From the NCBI RefSeq assembly GCF_018397995.1, contig NZ_BBQH01000035.1, positions 19,705 through 83,704 on the forward strand: DNA of 64,000 bases. Reading direction: 5' to 3'. Position numbers and translations under genes: made by a program. The notes under the pieces are model-generated. The model did no database searches, was not told the origin of the DNA, and saw only the letters and a program-made list of their open reading frames with translations. The DNA is from Rhizomonospora bruguierae (GTDB lineage: Bacteria; Actinomycetota; Actinomycetes; Mycobacteriales; Micromonosporaceae). Positions 13,164 to 25,466 of the stretch are shown one piece after another. Positions within the stretch are counted from its first letter, which is position 1; every line of letters begins with the position of its first letter.

Positions 13164-14322
13164 GCTTACCCTCAACGAGTTCTACGAAGCGGTCGAAGAG
13201 GTAGTCGGCATCGTGCGTGCCGGCCGCCGCCTCCGGGTGGTACTGGACCGTGAACGCGGGCACGTCGCGCGCCCGCAGCCCCTCGACCACGTCGTCGTTG
13301 AGGCACACATGGCTGACCTCGACGGCACCGAAGTCCGTCTCGATGATGTCGCCCTCGGCGACGCTGCCCGAGGCGCGGCCGCGCAGATCGGCGTGGTTGG
13401 GCCAGGTGATCGCGAACCCGTGGTTGTGGCTGGTCACCTCGACCTTGCCGGTCAGCCGGTCCAGCACCGGCAGGTTGACGCCGCGGTGCCCGTACCTCAG
13501 CTTGTACGTGTCAAAGCCGAGCGCCCGGCCCAGGATCTGGCTGCCGAAGCAGATCCCGAACAGCGGGATCCCCCGCTCCAGCACCGCGCGGGCCAGCGCC
13601 ACCGGATGGTCGGCCGCGGCCGGGTCGCCCGGGCCCGGCGAGAAGAACACCGCGTCCGGGCCGACCGCCAGGATCTCCTCCAGGGTGGAGGTCGCCGGCA
13701 GCAGGTGGGTGGTGACGCCGCGGGCGGCCAGCCGCCGCGGCACGTTCCGCTTGATGCCCAGATCCAGCGCCGCCACCGTGTACCGGCGCTCACCCTCGGC
13801 GGCCACCGTGTACGGCCGCGGCGTGGTCACCTCGGTGGACAGGTTCGCGCCGAGCATCCGCGGCGACTGGCGCACCCGCTCCAGCAGCGCCCGCGGGTCC
13901 GGCTCGGTGCCGGAGACGCCGACCCGCATCGCGCCACGCTCCCGCAGGTGCCGGGTCAGCGCGCGGGTGTCCACGCCGCAGATGCCGACCACGCCCTCCC
14001 GGCGCAGCCGCTCCTCCAGTTCGCCGGTGGCCCGCCAGTTGGAGCCGACCCGGGCCGGGTCGCGGACCACGTACCCGGCCGCCCAGATCCGGCCGGACTC
14101 GTCGTCCTCGCCGTTCACGCCGGTGTTCCCGATGTGCGGCGCGGTCTGCACCACCACCTGGCGGTGGAACGACGGGTCGGTCAGCGTCTCCTGGTAGCCG
14201 GTCATCCCGGTGGTGAACACCGCCTCGCCGAACGTCTCCCCCACCGCGCCGTACGCCTCGCCGTGGAACGTGCGCCCATCCTCGAGGACCAGGATCGCGT
14301 CCTGCCGCCTTGCCTGCCTCAC
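13147..14322 (-). CDS. carA: Carbamoyl-phosphate synthase small (glutaminase) subunit
   Basis: 391 residues. It hydrolyses glutamine and feeds ammonia to CarB. The N-terminal half contains [20 protein letters not shown] and the conserved [16 protein letters not shown] segment. The class I amidotransferase half has the nucleophile in [14 protein letters not shown] and the His-Glu pair in [11 protein letters not shown]. The GTG at 14320-14322 overlaps the pyrC stop as GTGA, so I prefer it over longer frames upstream. The 3' end overlaps carB. Confidence 0.97.
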
Positions 14323-15598
14323 CGGACCGCCTTCCCGTCCAGCACCGTGGGTTCGCCGCGCAGGAACGTCGCGACCACCCGGCCGGGCAACGTCAGCCCA
14401 GCGTAGGGGGTGTTCCGGCTGCGGCTGGCGCTCTCCCCCGGGTCGATCACCCGCCGGGCGGCGGGGTCGACCAGCGTGAGGTTCGCGGGCGCGCCCGGCG
14501 CCGGGTCGCGACCGTGCTCGACCAGCCCGGCGATCCGCGCCGGCTGGCGGGACATCCGCTCCGCGATCGCGTTCCAGTCGGTCCCCAGCGCCTGGCTGCC
14601 GAGCACGACCGACAGCGCCGTCTCCAGCCCGAGCATGCCCGGCCGGGCGTACGCCCACTCGCACTCCTTGTCCTCCACCGCGTGGGGGGCGTGGTCGGTG
14701 GCCACCACGTCGATGACGCCCTCCGCGAGCGCGGTCCGCAGCGCGGCCACGTCCGCGGCCGTCCGCAGCGGCGGGTTCACCTTGAACACCGGGTCGTACC
14801 CGACCGCCTTCTCGTCGGTCAGCAGCAGGTGGTGCGGGGTGACCTCCGCGGTCACCCGGATGCCCCGCTGCCGGGCCCAGCGCAGGATCTCCACGCTGCC
14901 CGCCGTCGAGACGTGACAGACGTGCAGGCGGCTGCCCACGTGCTCGGCGAGCAGCACGTCCCGGGCGACGATCGCCTCCTCGGCCACCGCCGGCCAGCCG
15001 GTCAGCCCGAGCCGGGTGGCCATCTCGCCCTCGTGCATCTGCGCGCCCTGGGTCAGCCGCGGCTCCTCCGCGTGCTGGGCGATCACGCCGTCGAACGCCT
15101 TCACGTACTCCAGCGCCCGCCGCATCAGCCGCGGGTCGGCGACGCAGTGCCCGTCGTCGGAGAAGATCCGTACCGCCGCGGCCGAGGAGGCCATCGCCCC
15201 CAGTTCCGCCAGTTGCCCGCCGGCCAGCCCGACGGTCACCGCCCCGATCGGCTGCACGTCCACCAGGCCCGCCGCGCGGCCCAACCGGTAGACCTGCTCG
15301 ACCACGCCGGCCGTGTCGGCCACCGGGTCGGTGTTGGCCATCGCGCAGACCGCGGTGTACCCGCCGAGCGCCGCCGCCCGACTGCCGGTCTCCACCGTCT
15401 CCGCGTCCTCCCGGCCCGGCTCGCGCAGGTGGGTGTGCAGGTCCACCAGGCCCGGCAGGGCGACCAGCCCGCCGGCGTCCACCACCTGGGCGCCGGTGGC
15501 GGCCAGGTCGGGGCCGACCTCGGCGACCACGCCGTCGCGCACCAGCAGGTCGGTCGGCTCGCCGCCGACGATCCGGGCGCCCCTGATCAGGTACGCGG

Positions 15599-15602
<4 letters not shown>
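14319..15602 (-). CDS. pyrC: Dihydroorotase
   Basis: 427 residues. It cyclises carbamoyl-aspartate to dihydroorotate. Zinc ligands are visible in [11 protein letters not shown], and the further metal and substrate motifs include [12 protein letters not shown] and [15 protein letters not shown]. Length and motifs fit the type I zinc dihydroorotases of Gram-positive bacteria. The start overlaps the pyrB stop and its stop overlaps the carA start, each by 4 nt, so the whole block is translationally coupled. Confidence 0.97.
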
Positions 15603-17349
<1,747 letters not shown>

Positions 17350-17350
<1 letters not shown>

Positions 17351-17362
17351 TACGCTCCGTAG
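17350..17362 (+). promoter_or_regulatory. Possible BldD autoregulatory box
   Basis: TTAC-GCTCC-GTAG matches seven of the eight fixed positions of the BldD pseudo-palindrome TNAC-N5-GTNA. It sits immediately after the -10 of the bldD promoter, where binding would repress. BldD is known to regulate its own gene in Streptomyces. Confidence 0.4.
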
Positions 17363-17405
17363 CGAATGCTGGGGAGAGCCCCAGGCCACCACTGGGAGTG
17401 TCCGA

Positions 17406-17894
17406 ATGCCCTCTGAGTACGCCAAGTCCCTCGGCGCCCGACTCCGCTCGATCCGCCAGCAGCAGGGCCTGTCCCTGCAGGGGGTCGAGGAGAAGTCGAA
17501 CGGGCGCTGGAAGGCCGTCGTCGTCGGCTCGTACGAGCGCGGCGACCGGGCGGTGACCGTCTCGCGCCTGGCCGAGCTGGCCGACTTCTACCGGGTCCCG
17601 GTCGCGGAGCTGCTGCCCGACGGCAGCGGCGTGCGGCACGAACCCACCAACAAGATCGTGCTGGACCTGGAGCGGCTCTACGAGCAGACCTCGGACGAGC
17701 TGGGGTACGTGGCCCGCTACGCCAAGGCGATCCAGCAGCAGCGCGGCGACTACAACGGCCGCGTCCTGTCGATCCGCGCCGACGACCTGCGCGCCCTGGC
17801 CATCGTCTACGACGCCTCCCCGTCCGGCCTGATCGAGCGGCTGAACGAGGCCGGCGTGCTGGTCGAGGACCCGCGCGCGCTGTTCGCCTCCTGA
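17406..17894 (+). CDS. bldD: Developmental master regulator BldD
   Basis: 162 residues, close to the 167 of Streptomyces BldD. The N-terminal helix-turn-helix (YAKSLGARLRSIRQQQGLSL to about residue 75) binds DNA. The C-terminal domain carries the c-di-GMP signature RxD-x8-RxxD exactly: Arg113-Gly-Asp115, eight residues, Arg124-x-x-Asp127. In Streptomyces a c-di-GMP tetramer holds two such domains together and lets BldD repress sporulation genes during vegetative growth. The ATG at 17406 has GGGAG upstream. It is divergent from the pyr operon and has its own promoter. A bldD homologue implies a differentiating actinomycete. Confidence 0.96.
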   Translation: MPSEYAKSLGARLRSIRQQQGLSLQGVEEKSNGRWKAVVVGSYERGDRAVTVSRLAELADFYRVPVAELLPDGSGVRHEPTNKIVLDLERLYEQTSDELGYVARYAKAIQQQRGDYNGRVLSIRADDLRALAIVYDASPSGLIERLNEAGVLVEDPRALFAS

Positions 17895-17908
17895 CCGGCG
17901 CTCCCGTC

Positions 17909-17948
17909 ACGGCCCGTGGGCACACCGCCCGGTGTGTTCACGGGCCGT
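17909..17948 (+). terminator. Hairpin after bldD
   Basis: Ten-base arms ACGGCCCGTG (17909-17918) and CACGGGCCGT (17939-17948) pair perfectly. Inside them CACACC (17921-17926) pairs with GGTGTG (17931-17936). It begins 14 nt after the bldD stop. There is no U-run, as is common for actinobacterial hairpin terminators. Confidence 0.7.
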
Positions 17949-17974
17949 CGCCGTACCCGGGGACATTCGGTGGC

Positions 17975-18118
17975 CACGGTATCCCGCGGCCCACATCAAC
18001 CCGGCAGCCACATCGATCCATGGCCACAACGACCCGGGGCCGCGTCGACCCGCGGCCCGCACGACCCGGCGGCCACATCGAACCGGCGGCGACGTCGACC
18101 GCGGCCCGCATGATCCGG
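17975..18118 (+). repeat. Degenerate tandem repeat of about 16-18 bp
   Basis: About eight imperfect units built on GGCGGCCACATCGACCC, for example AGCCACATCGATCC, GGCCACAACGACCC and GGCCACATCGAACC, run head to tail between bldD and the rRNA methyltransferase. Unit lengths vary by one or two bases, so the repeat is eroded and not in a single reading frame. I see no gene in it. Confidence 0.6.
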
Positions 18119-18199
18119 CGACGGCGTTATTCGGTGGCGTTCGGCCCGCCCGCCGCATACCGTGGCCGGGTTGGATCATCCGAACGGCGAGGAGCGACT

Positions 18200-18352
18200 G
18201 TGAGCACGGTCATGATCTTCCGTGTCCGCGCGGCGACCCGCGCGACCGTCGCCCCGGCCGCCCGCCCGGTTCTCGCCGCGGCCGGCGGACCGGCCCTCAC
18301 GGCGGTCCGCGCCGCGGCCGCTCAACCCGGCCGGGGTCCATCTCCTCGCTGA
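18200..18352 (+). CDS. Possible leader peptide (uORF) overlapping the rRNA methyltransferase start
   Basis: A GTG at 18200 has an excellent ribosome binding site GAGGAG (18189-18194) five bases away. It opens a 50-codon frame beginning MSTVMIFRVRAATRA. The frame is different from that of the methyltransferase starting at 18222. It contains an Arg-Val-Arg at codons 8-10, which resembles the Arg-x-Arg drug-dependent arrest motif of some erm leader peptides. It overlaps the downstream gene by 131 nt, unlike classical leaders. The alternative is that the ribosome binding site once served the methyltransferase and a frameshift separated them. Confidence 0.3.
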   Translation: MSTVMIFRVRAATRATVAPAARPVLAAAGGPALTAVRAAAAQPGRGPSPR

Positions 18353-19016
18353 CCGGGTCGCCGCCCGGCTGGTCGCCGAGGCCGCCCTCGCACCCCCGGA
18401 CCTCGTCCTCGACCTGGGGGCCGGCCTGGGCGCCCTCACCCTCCCCCTGGCCCGCACCGGCGCCCGCGTCATCGCCGTCGAACGCGACCCCCGCACCGCC
18501 CAACGCCTCGCGGCCCGGCTGGCGGACCATCCCAACGTGCGGGTGGTCACCGGGGACATCCTCGACATCCCGCTCCCCCGGCGCCCGTTCTCGGTGGTGG
18601 CGAACATCCCGTTCGCCGTGACGACCGCCCTGCTGCGCCGGCTGCACCCCTCGGCGCTGGCCCGCGCCCACCTGGTGGTCGAGGCCGCCGCCGGCCGCCG
18701 CCTCGCCGCGCACCACCCCGGCCGCCTGGAACCGCTGACCTGGCAGCTCGCCCACCGCTTCACGCTCGGACGCACCATCCCGGCGCACCAGTTCCGCCCG
18801 GCGCCGCCGATCAACGCGGTCGTCCTCCGCCTGGACCGGTACGAACGCTCGCCGTCCGCCGCGCTGCTGCGCGGGGTCACCGCCGCCTACCGCACGCCCG
18901 CGGCTCCGATCGGCCGGCTGCTCGGCCGCGCCCCCGCCCGCGCCGCCGGCCTCGACCCCCACGCCCCGGTCGCCTCGCTCACCGCCGCCGACTGGCGCCG
19001 CCTCTACACCCAGTAA
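18222..19016 (+). CDS. Erm/KsgA-family rRNA adenine N6-methyltransferase
   Basis: 264 residues. The family methylates adenines in 23S (Erm) or 16S (KsgA) rRNA. The SAM motif DLGAGLGALTLPLA is at residues 64-77, followed by the acidic end of strand 2 in VIAVERD. The catalytic motif is NIPF (residues 128-131), closer to Erm than to the NLPY of KsgA. The first 33 residues are Arg/Pro/Ala rich. An in-frame stop upstream makes GTG 18222 the earliest possible start, but it has no ribosome binding site of its own. The only good one (18189-18194) serves another frame. A macrolide-lincosamide resistance role is plausible but unproven. Plus-strand neighbour of bldD. Confidence 0.8.
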   Translation: MSARRPARPSPRPPARFSPRPADRPSRRSAPRPLNPAGVHLLADRVAARLVAEAALAPPDLVLDLGAGLGALTLPLARTGARVIAVERDPRTAQRLAARLADHPNVRVVTGDILDIPLPRRPFSVVANIPFAVTTALLRRLHPSALARAHLVVEAAAGRRLAAHHPGRLEPLTWQLAHRFTLGRTIPAHQFRPAPPINAVVLRLDRYERSPSAALLRGVTAAYRTPAAPIGRLLGRAPARAAGLDPHAPVASLTAADWRRLYTQ

Positions 19017-19095
19017 CGTCAGACATCCGCACGCACACGGCACCCGCCGCCGATACCGGAACTGCCCGACGCCCGCACCGCGGAGGGCCCGGCGG

Positions 19096-19148
19096 GAGAT
19101 CTTGGTATGGATCTGGCCGGAAATCCGGCGTGTCGATACCAAGATCTC
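19096..19148. terminator. Bidirectional hairpin between convergent genes
   Basis: Arms GAGATCTTGGTAT (19096-19108) and ATACCAAGATCTC (19136-19148) are perfect inverted copies of 13 bp. Within the 27-nt loop, GCCGGA and TCCGGC (19116-19129) form a second hairpin. It lies between the ends of the methyltransferase (plus) and nusB (minus), a typical site for a bidirectional terminator. The arm sequence is unusually AT-rich for this genome and recurs at 49916. Confidence 0.6.
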
Positions 19149-19173
19149 GTAACCGGGTGGGGGTTGGCCTCGG

Positions 19174-19608
19174 TCAGTGCGTGGTGTACTCGGCGATGCG
19201 GGCGACCAGGCCGTTGAGGAAGCGGGGCGAGTCCTCGGTCGAGAGCTGGCGGGCCAACTCGACAGCCTCGCTGATCGCGACCGGGTCGTCGATCTCCCCC
19301 ACGTACAGCAGTTCGTAGACGGCGATCCGGGCGAGGTTGCGGTCCACCGGCGGCATCCGGTCCAGCGTCCAGCCCTCGGCGTAGCTGGAGATCAGCTCAT
19401 CGATGCGGTCGCGGTACCGGGCGACGCCCTCGACCAGGCCCACCGCGTAGTCCATGTGCTCGGGACGGGGCTGGTCGAGGCGGCGTTCGTAGTCGGCGAG
19501 CACGGTCACCGGGTCGAGGTCGCGCAGGTCGGCCTCGTAGAGCACGTCCAGCGCCCGCTTGCGCGCCTTGCGGCGGGCGGGCATGGATGTCTTCGGACCC
19601 TCCGGCAT
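19174..19608 (-). CDS. nusB: Transcription antitermination protein NusB
   Basis: 144 residues from the ATG at 19608. NusB binds boxA RNA with NusE and supports rRNA antitermination. Recognisable are MPARRKARKRALDVLYEADLR at the N-terminal helix, LVEGVARYRDRIDELI, and the conserved DRMPPVDRNLARIAVYELLY helix. The next ATG (19584) is an alternative with GGAGGG 13 bases upstream. It lies 16 nt downstream of efp on the same strand, a widely conserved pair. Confidence 0.93.
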   Translation of the reverse strand: MPEGPKTSMPARRKARKRALDVLYEADLRDLDPVTVLADYERRLDQPRPEHMDYAVGLVEGVARYRDRIDELISSYAEGWTLDRMPPVDRNLARIAVYELLYVGEIDDPVAISEAVELARQLSTEDSPRFLNGLVARIAEYTTH

Positions 19609-19624
19609 CAGCGGACCCGGGGCC

Positions 19625-20182
19625 TCACGCGCGACCCAGGTAACGGCCGTCCCGGGTGTCAACCTTGATCTTCTCGCCCGTGGTGATGAACAGCGGCACC
19701 TGCACCGTGGCGCCGGTCTCGACCGTGGCCGGCTTGTTGCCGCCGGTGGAGCGGTCGCCCTGCAGGCCCGGCTCGGTGTAGGTGATCTCGAGGATCACGC
19801 TGGCCGGCAGCTCGATGTACAGCGGCACGCTCTCGTGCGTGGCGACCGTGACCTCGGCCTCCGGGAGCAGGTAGCTGGCGCCCTCGCCGACCGTGCCGCC
19901 GGGCACCGTGATCTGGTCGTACGTCTCCAGATCCATGAAGACGTAGTCCTCGCCGTCGGCGTACAGGTACTGCATGGTCCGCTTGTCGACGGTGGCCGTG
20001 TCGACCTTGGTACCGGCGTTGAAGGTCTTGTCCACGGTCTTGCCACTGAGCACGTTCTTCAGGGTGGTGCGCACGAACGCGCCGCCCTTGCCGGGCTTGA
20101 CGTGCTGGAACTCGACCACCGACCAGAGTTCGCCGTCGAGATTGAGAACCAGACCGTTCTTGAGGTCGTTCGTCGTGGCCAT
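19625..20182 (-). CDS. efp: Translation elongation factor P
   Basis: 185 residues, normal length. EF-P enters the ribosomal E site and relieves stalling at consecutive prolines. The three beta-barrel domains are intact. The tip loop reads [13 protein letters not shown] with a lysine (Lys32) at the modified position, so the arginine-rhamnosylation system (EarP) is not expected. It is in the aroQ-efp-nusB run. Confidence 0.97.
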   Translation of the reverse strand: MATTNDLKNGLVLNLDGELWSVVEFQHVKPGKGGAFVRTTLKNVLSGKTVDKTFNAGTKVDTATVDKRTMQYLYADGEDYVFMDLETYDQITVPGGTVGEGASYLLPEAEVTVATHESVPLYIELPASVILEITYTEPGLQGDRSTGGNKPATVETGATVQVPLFITTGEKIKVDTRDGRYLGRA

Positions 20183-20227
20183 GACCTGCCTTGATCGATG
20201 AGTGAACCGGAACCAGACCGAGCAAGT

Positions 20228-21753
<1,526 letters not shown>

Positions 21754-22731
21754 TTAATGCGAGACCGGGGTGCCCTGCCGGGCCGCGATCGCGGCGAGCC
21801 GCTCGGCGTGCCGGGCGAGCGCCGCGCGCAACTGGTCCGGGCGCAGGATCGTGAACGGCCAGCCGAGGCTGGCGAGCATCTGCGCCATCCCGTCCAGGCT
21901 CTGCGCCCGGGTGCGCAGCAGCACCCCGTCCGCGGTCTCGGTCAGCGTGACCAGGCTCTCCGGTACCCGGCGCCGGGCCTGGATCAGGTCGGTCTCCATG
22001 AGCACCTCGACGTCCCAGGTGTACGGGACGCCGGCGAGCGAGCGCACCACGTGGGCGACCGGGTCGAACCCGCGCGGGGACGGGAAGAACTCCTCGGTCA
22101 CGTCCACCGACACGATCCGGTCGAGCCGGAAGGTGCGGGTCTCGCCGGTCCGGTGGTCGTGCCCGGTGAGGTACCAGCGCCCGGCGTGGAAGACCATGCC
22201 GTACGGGTCGACCTCGCGCAGGGTCAGCGCCCCCTTCCAGGACCGGTACGTCAGGGCGACCCGGCGCCGCTCGCGGCTGGCCTGGCCGAGCGCGAGCAGG
22301 GTGGCGGTGGCCGGGCGGGGCGGGTCCTCGCGCCGGTGCAGGGTGAAGCCGAGGGTCTCCTGCACGGCGGCGAGCCGGTCGGCGAGCCTGGTCGGCAGCA
22401 CCCGGGTGATCTTGCCGAGCGCGGCCGCGGTCGCCGGCGCCTCGGTCGCCAGGCCCAGCCGCTCCGCGGCGAGCAGGCCGAGCACCACGGCCACCGCCTC
22501 CTCGTCGGTCAGCATCAGCGGTGGCAGCTTGTACCCGGGGGCCAGCCGGTACCCGCCGTACCGGCCCCGCGCCGCGGTGACCGGGATGCCGAGCTCCTGG
22601 AGCATGGTCGCGTACCGGCGGACGGTGCGTTCGTCCACGCCGAGGCGGGCGGCGAGGTCGTTGCCGGTGAGCCGGTGCTGCAACTGGAGCAGCTCCAGCA
22701 TGGCCAGGACCCGGGACGCGGGATGTGACAC
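21754..22731 (-). CDS. HTH/WYL-domain transcriptional regulator inside the aro operon
   Basis: 325 residues. An N-terminal DeoR-type winged helix (LELLQLQHRLTGNDLAARLGVDERTVRRYATMLQ area) is followed by a WYL domain (AGRWYLTGHDHRTGETRTFRLDRI) and a C-terminal extension. That is the PafBC/YafY-like family whose WYL domains sense ligands or nucleic acids. I chose the GTG at 22731 because GAGGAG lies eight bases upstream; the GTG at 22740 overlaps that site. It is 85 nt after aroK and 3 nt before aroB. Its target is unknown; autoregulation or control of aroB-aroQ is possible. Confidence 0.9.
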   Translation of the reverse strand: MSHPASRVLAMLELLQLQHRLTGNDLAARLGVDERTVRRYATMLQELGIPVTAARGRYGGYRLAPGYKLPPLMLTDEEAVAVVLGLLAAERLGLATEAPATAAALGKITRVLPTRLADRLAAVQETLGFTLHRREDPPRPATATLLALGQASRERRRVALTYRSWKGALTLREVDPYGMVFHAGRWYLTGHDHRTGETRTFRLDRIVSVDVTEEFFPSPRGFDPVAHVVRSLAGVPYTWDVEVLMETDLIQARRRVPESLVTLTETADGVLLRTRAQSLDGMAQMLASLGWPFTILRPDQLRAALARHAERLAAIAARQGTPVSH

Positions 22732-22816
22732 GGACCACACTCCTCATTCGGACCGGGGGCGTCCGGATTGGATCTTAGGGTCCGGTCCCGGATGTTGCGA
22801 GGAGGCCAAACGGGAG

Positions 22817-23323
22817 TTACCCGGCTTTCAATGCTCCCGCGATCTCGGCGGCCACCTCCTGCGGGGTGCGCCCGTCGGTGACCACGGTCAGCGTCGCCAC
22901 CTCCTGGTAGAGGGGGCGGCGCTGATCCAGCAGGTGCTTGAGGGTGGCCCGGGGGTTGATCGCCAGCAGCGGCCGGCCGGCGCCCAGGCCGACCCGCTTC
23001 ATCGCGTCGGCGAACTCCACCGACAGGTACACGACGGGGTGGCCGGCGAGCGCGGCCCGGGTCTGCGGGGCCAGGATCGCCCCACCGCCGAGCGCCAGCA
23101 CGCCGCCGAACTCCGCCAGGGCACCGGCGACCGTGTCGCGCTCCAGCGCCCGGAAGTGGTCCTCGCCGTCGTCCACGAAAATCTCCGGGATCGGCTTGCC
23201 GGCCACCCGTTCGATCTCCGCGTCGGTGTCCCGGAACTCGACACCGAGCAGGTCGGCCAGCTCGGTACCGGTCGATGTCTTGCCGGCGCCCATCGCGCCG
23301 ACCAGCACACAGACCGGGGCCAT
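22817..23323 (-). CDS. aroK: Shikimate kinase
   Basis: 168 residues. It phosphorylates shikimate at the 3-position. The P-loop [14 protein letters not shown] is at residues 6-19, the shikimate-binding DTDAEIE follows, and the LGGGAI motif and the lid region RPLL complete the site. The ATG at 23321-23323 shares one base with the aroC stop (TGATG), so the two are coupled. Confidence 0.96.
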   Translation of the reverse strand: MAPVCVLVGAMGAGKTSTGTELADLLGVEFRDTDAEIERVAGKPIPEIFVDDGEDHFRALERDTVAGALAEFGGVLALGGGAILAPQTRAALAGHPVVYLSVEFADAMKRVGLGAGRPLLAINPRATLKHLLDQRRPLYQEVATLTVVTDGRTPQEVAAEIAGALKAG

Positions 23324-24501
23324 CAGCGGATCACCAGGGCGTCCAGGTAGGCCGCGTGGTTGCGGCGCAGCTCGGCCAGCGAGTCGCCACCGAACTTCTC
23401 GATCGCCGCCTCGGCCAGCACCAGCGCCACCATCGCCTCGGCGACCACGGCCGCGGCGGGGACCGCGCACACGTCCGAGCGCTGGTTGATCGCGGTGGCC
23501 GGCTCCCCGGTCGCGACGTCCACCGTGGACAGCGCCCGGTTCAGCGAGGAGATCGGCTTCATCGCCGCCCTGACCCGCAGCGGCTCGCCGGTGGTGATGC
23601 CGCCCTCCAGGCCGCCCGCGCGGTCGGTCAGCCGCCGCACACCGGTCGCCGTGGCGACGATCTCGTCGTGCGCCTTCGAGCCCCGGGACCGGGCCTGGGT
23701 GAACCCGTCGCCGATCTCCACGCCCTTGATCGCCTGGATCGACATGAGCGCCGTGGCGAGCCGGGCGTCCAGCTTGCGGTCCCACTGCACGTGGCTGCCC
23801 AGCCCCGGCGGCACCCCGTAGGCGAGCACCTCGACGATGCCGCCGAGCGTGTCCGCGTCCTTCTTCGCGGCGTCCACCTCGGCGACCATCCGCGCGCTGG
23901 CCTCCGGGTCCAGGCAGCGCAGCGGGTCCGCGTCGATCCGGTCCGCGTCCTCCGGGCGCGGCTGGAGCCCGGCCTTGACCGCCACCGGACCCAACTCCAC
24001 GACGTGGGACACGATCTGGATGCCGATCGCCTGCTCGACCAGCGCCTTGGCCACGGTGCCCACGGCCACCCGGGCGGCCGTCTCCCGTGCGCTGGCCCGC
24101 TCCAGGATCGGCCGCGCGTCCGTGTGCCCGTACTTCTGCATGCCCGCCAGGTCGGCGTGACCGGGGCGGGGGCGGGTGAGCGGGGCGTTGCGTGCCTGGC
24201 TGGCCAACTCCTCCGGGTCAACCGGGTCGGCGGCCATCACGGTCTGCCACTTGGGCCACTCGGAGTTACCCACCCGGATCGCGACCGGGCTGCCCAGCGT
24301 GCGCCCGTGCCGGAGCCCGCCGATCACCTCGACGGCGTCCTGCTCGAACGACATCCGCGCGCCCCGGCCGTAGCCGAGCCGGCGGCGGGCCAACTCCCGA
24401 CCGATCTCGGCGCTCGTTACCGCGATGCCGGCGGGCACGCCCTCCAGGATCGCCACGAGCGCGGGTCCGTGCGACTCACCCGCGGTCAACCAGCGCAACA
24501 C
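23323..24501 (-). CDS. aroC: Chorismate synthase
   Basis: 392 residues. It eliminates phosphate from EPSP to give chorismate and needs reduced FMN. The signature motifs are [16 protein letters not shown] at the start, [11 protein letters not shown], and the C-terminal [19 protein letters not shown]. Length is as expected for the actinobacterial enzyme. It lies about 100 nt downstream of aroE, where I see no gene. Confidence 0.97.
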   Translation of the reverse strand: MLRWLTAGESHGPALVAILEGVPAGIAVTSAEIGRELARRRLGYGRGARMSFEQDAVEVIGGLRHGRTLGSPVAIRVGNSEWPKWQTVMAADPVDPEELASQARNAPLTRPRPGHADLAGMQKYGHTDARPILERASARETAARVAVGTVAKALVEQAIGIQIVSHVVELGPVAVKAGLQPRPEDADRIDADPLRCLDPEASARMVAEVDAAKKDADTLGGIVEVLAYGVPPGLGSHVQWDRKLDARLATALMSIQAIKGVEIGDGFTQARSRGSKAHDEIVATATGVRRLTDRAGGLEGGITTGEPLRVRAAMKPISSLNRALSTVDVATGEPATAINQRSDVCAVPAAAVVAEAMVALVLAEAAIEKFGGDSLAELRRNHAAYLDALVIR

Positions 24502-24605
24502 GCGACCAGTCTGTCACGGGGTGCTCCCCGGCACTGCCACGGCCGGCGGCGTCCCGCCCCTCGGACGCGGCGGCCGGGCCGGGACATCGAGCCGAACGCG
24601 ACCCC

Positions 24606-25466
24606 TCAGCCGCCCGCGGCGGGTGGGCCGCCGCGCGCGGCGGCCGCGTCGCGCAGGGCCGCGGCCATCGCCCCGGCCGGCGCGGGGAGCCCGGTAAACG
24701 CCTCGAACTGGCCGAGCGCCTGGGCCAGCAGCAGGTCCAGCCCCGAGACGACGCGGCAGCCGGCGGCCCGCGCGGCCGCGGCCAGCGGGGTGGGCCACGG
24801 GTCGTAGAGGGCGTCGAAGAACACCGCGCGGGGCGACCACGAGACACCGCCGGCGAGCGGGTCGGCGACGCCCTTCGGCACCGTGGAGATGACCACCGGG
24901 GCGCGCAGGTGGGCGGGCGCGTCCGCCCACGGCGCGGCGGTCAGGTCCACCCCGACCGCCTCGGCGACCGGGCGCAGCGCCTCGACCGCCGGGCGGCGGC
25001 GGGCCACCACCGTGACGCCGGGCGCGCCCAGCGCGCCGGCCGCGGCCAACGCCGCCCGCGCGGTACCGCCGGCGCCGAGCACCGTGACGTGCCGGCCCGG
25101 CTCCACTCCGGCCACGGACAGGACCGAGACCATGCCCGGAACATCCGTGTTGTCCACGAGCCAGGTGCCATCGGCGCGGTGGACCAGCGTGTTCGCCGCC
25201 CCGACCGCCGCCGCCGTGGCCGAGACCTCGTCCCCGACCGCGAGCGCCACCTCCTTCAGCGGCATGGTCAGGGACAGGCCCACCCACTCCGGGCCGAGCG
25301 CCGCCACCCGCCCGGCCAGTTCCGCCTCCACGCACTCGATCGCCGTGTACGACCAGCCGGCGAGCCCGGCCGCCGCGTACCCGGCGTTGTGGATGACCGG
25401 CGAGAGCGAGTGGTCGACCGGCTTGCCGAGCACCGCGGCCCGCCGGTCGACCGGTGCCGTCAGCAC
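24606..25466 (-). CDS. aroE: Shikimate dehydrogenase
   Basis: 286 residues. It reduces 3-dehydroshikimate with NADPH. The substrate-binding AVLGKPVDHSLSPVIHNAGY and the catalytic lysine in LTMPLKE are present, then the nucleotide fold VTVLGAGGTARAALAA. The GTG at 25464-25466 overlaps the mltG stop by 7 nt. The C-terminus is Ala/Gly rich. Together with aroC, aroK, aroB and aroQ it covers the shikimate pathway except for DAHP synthase and AroA. Confidence 0.94.
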   Translation of the reverse strand: MLTAPVDRRAAVLGKPVDHSLSPVIHNAGYAAAGLAGWSYTAIECVEAELAGRVAALGPEWVGLSLTMPLKEVALAVGDEVSATAAAVGAANTLVHRADGTWLVDNTDVPGMVSVLSVAGVEPGRHVTVLGAGGTARAALAAAGALGAPGVTVVARRRPAVEALRPVAEAVGVDLTAAPWADAPAHLRAPVVISTVPKGVADPLAGGVSWSPRAVFFDALYDPWPTPLAAAARAAGCRVVSGLDLLLAQALGQFEAFTGLPAPAGAMAAALRDAAAARGGPPAAGG

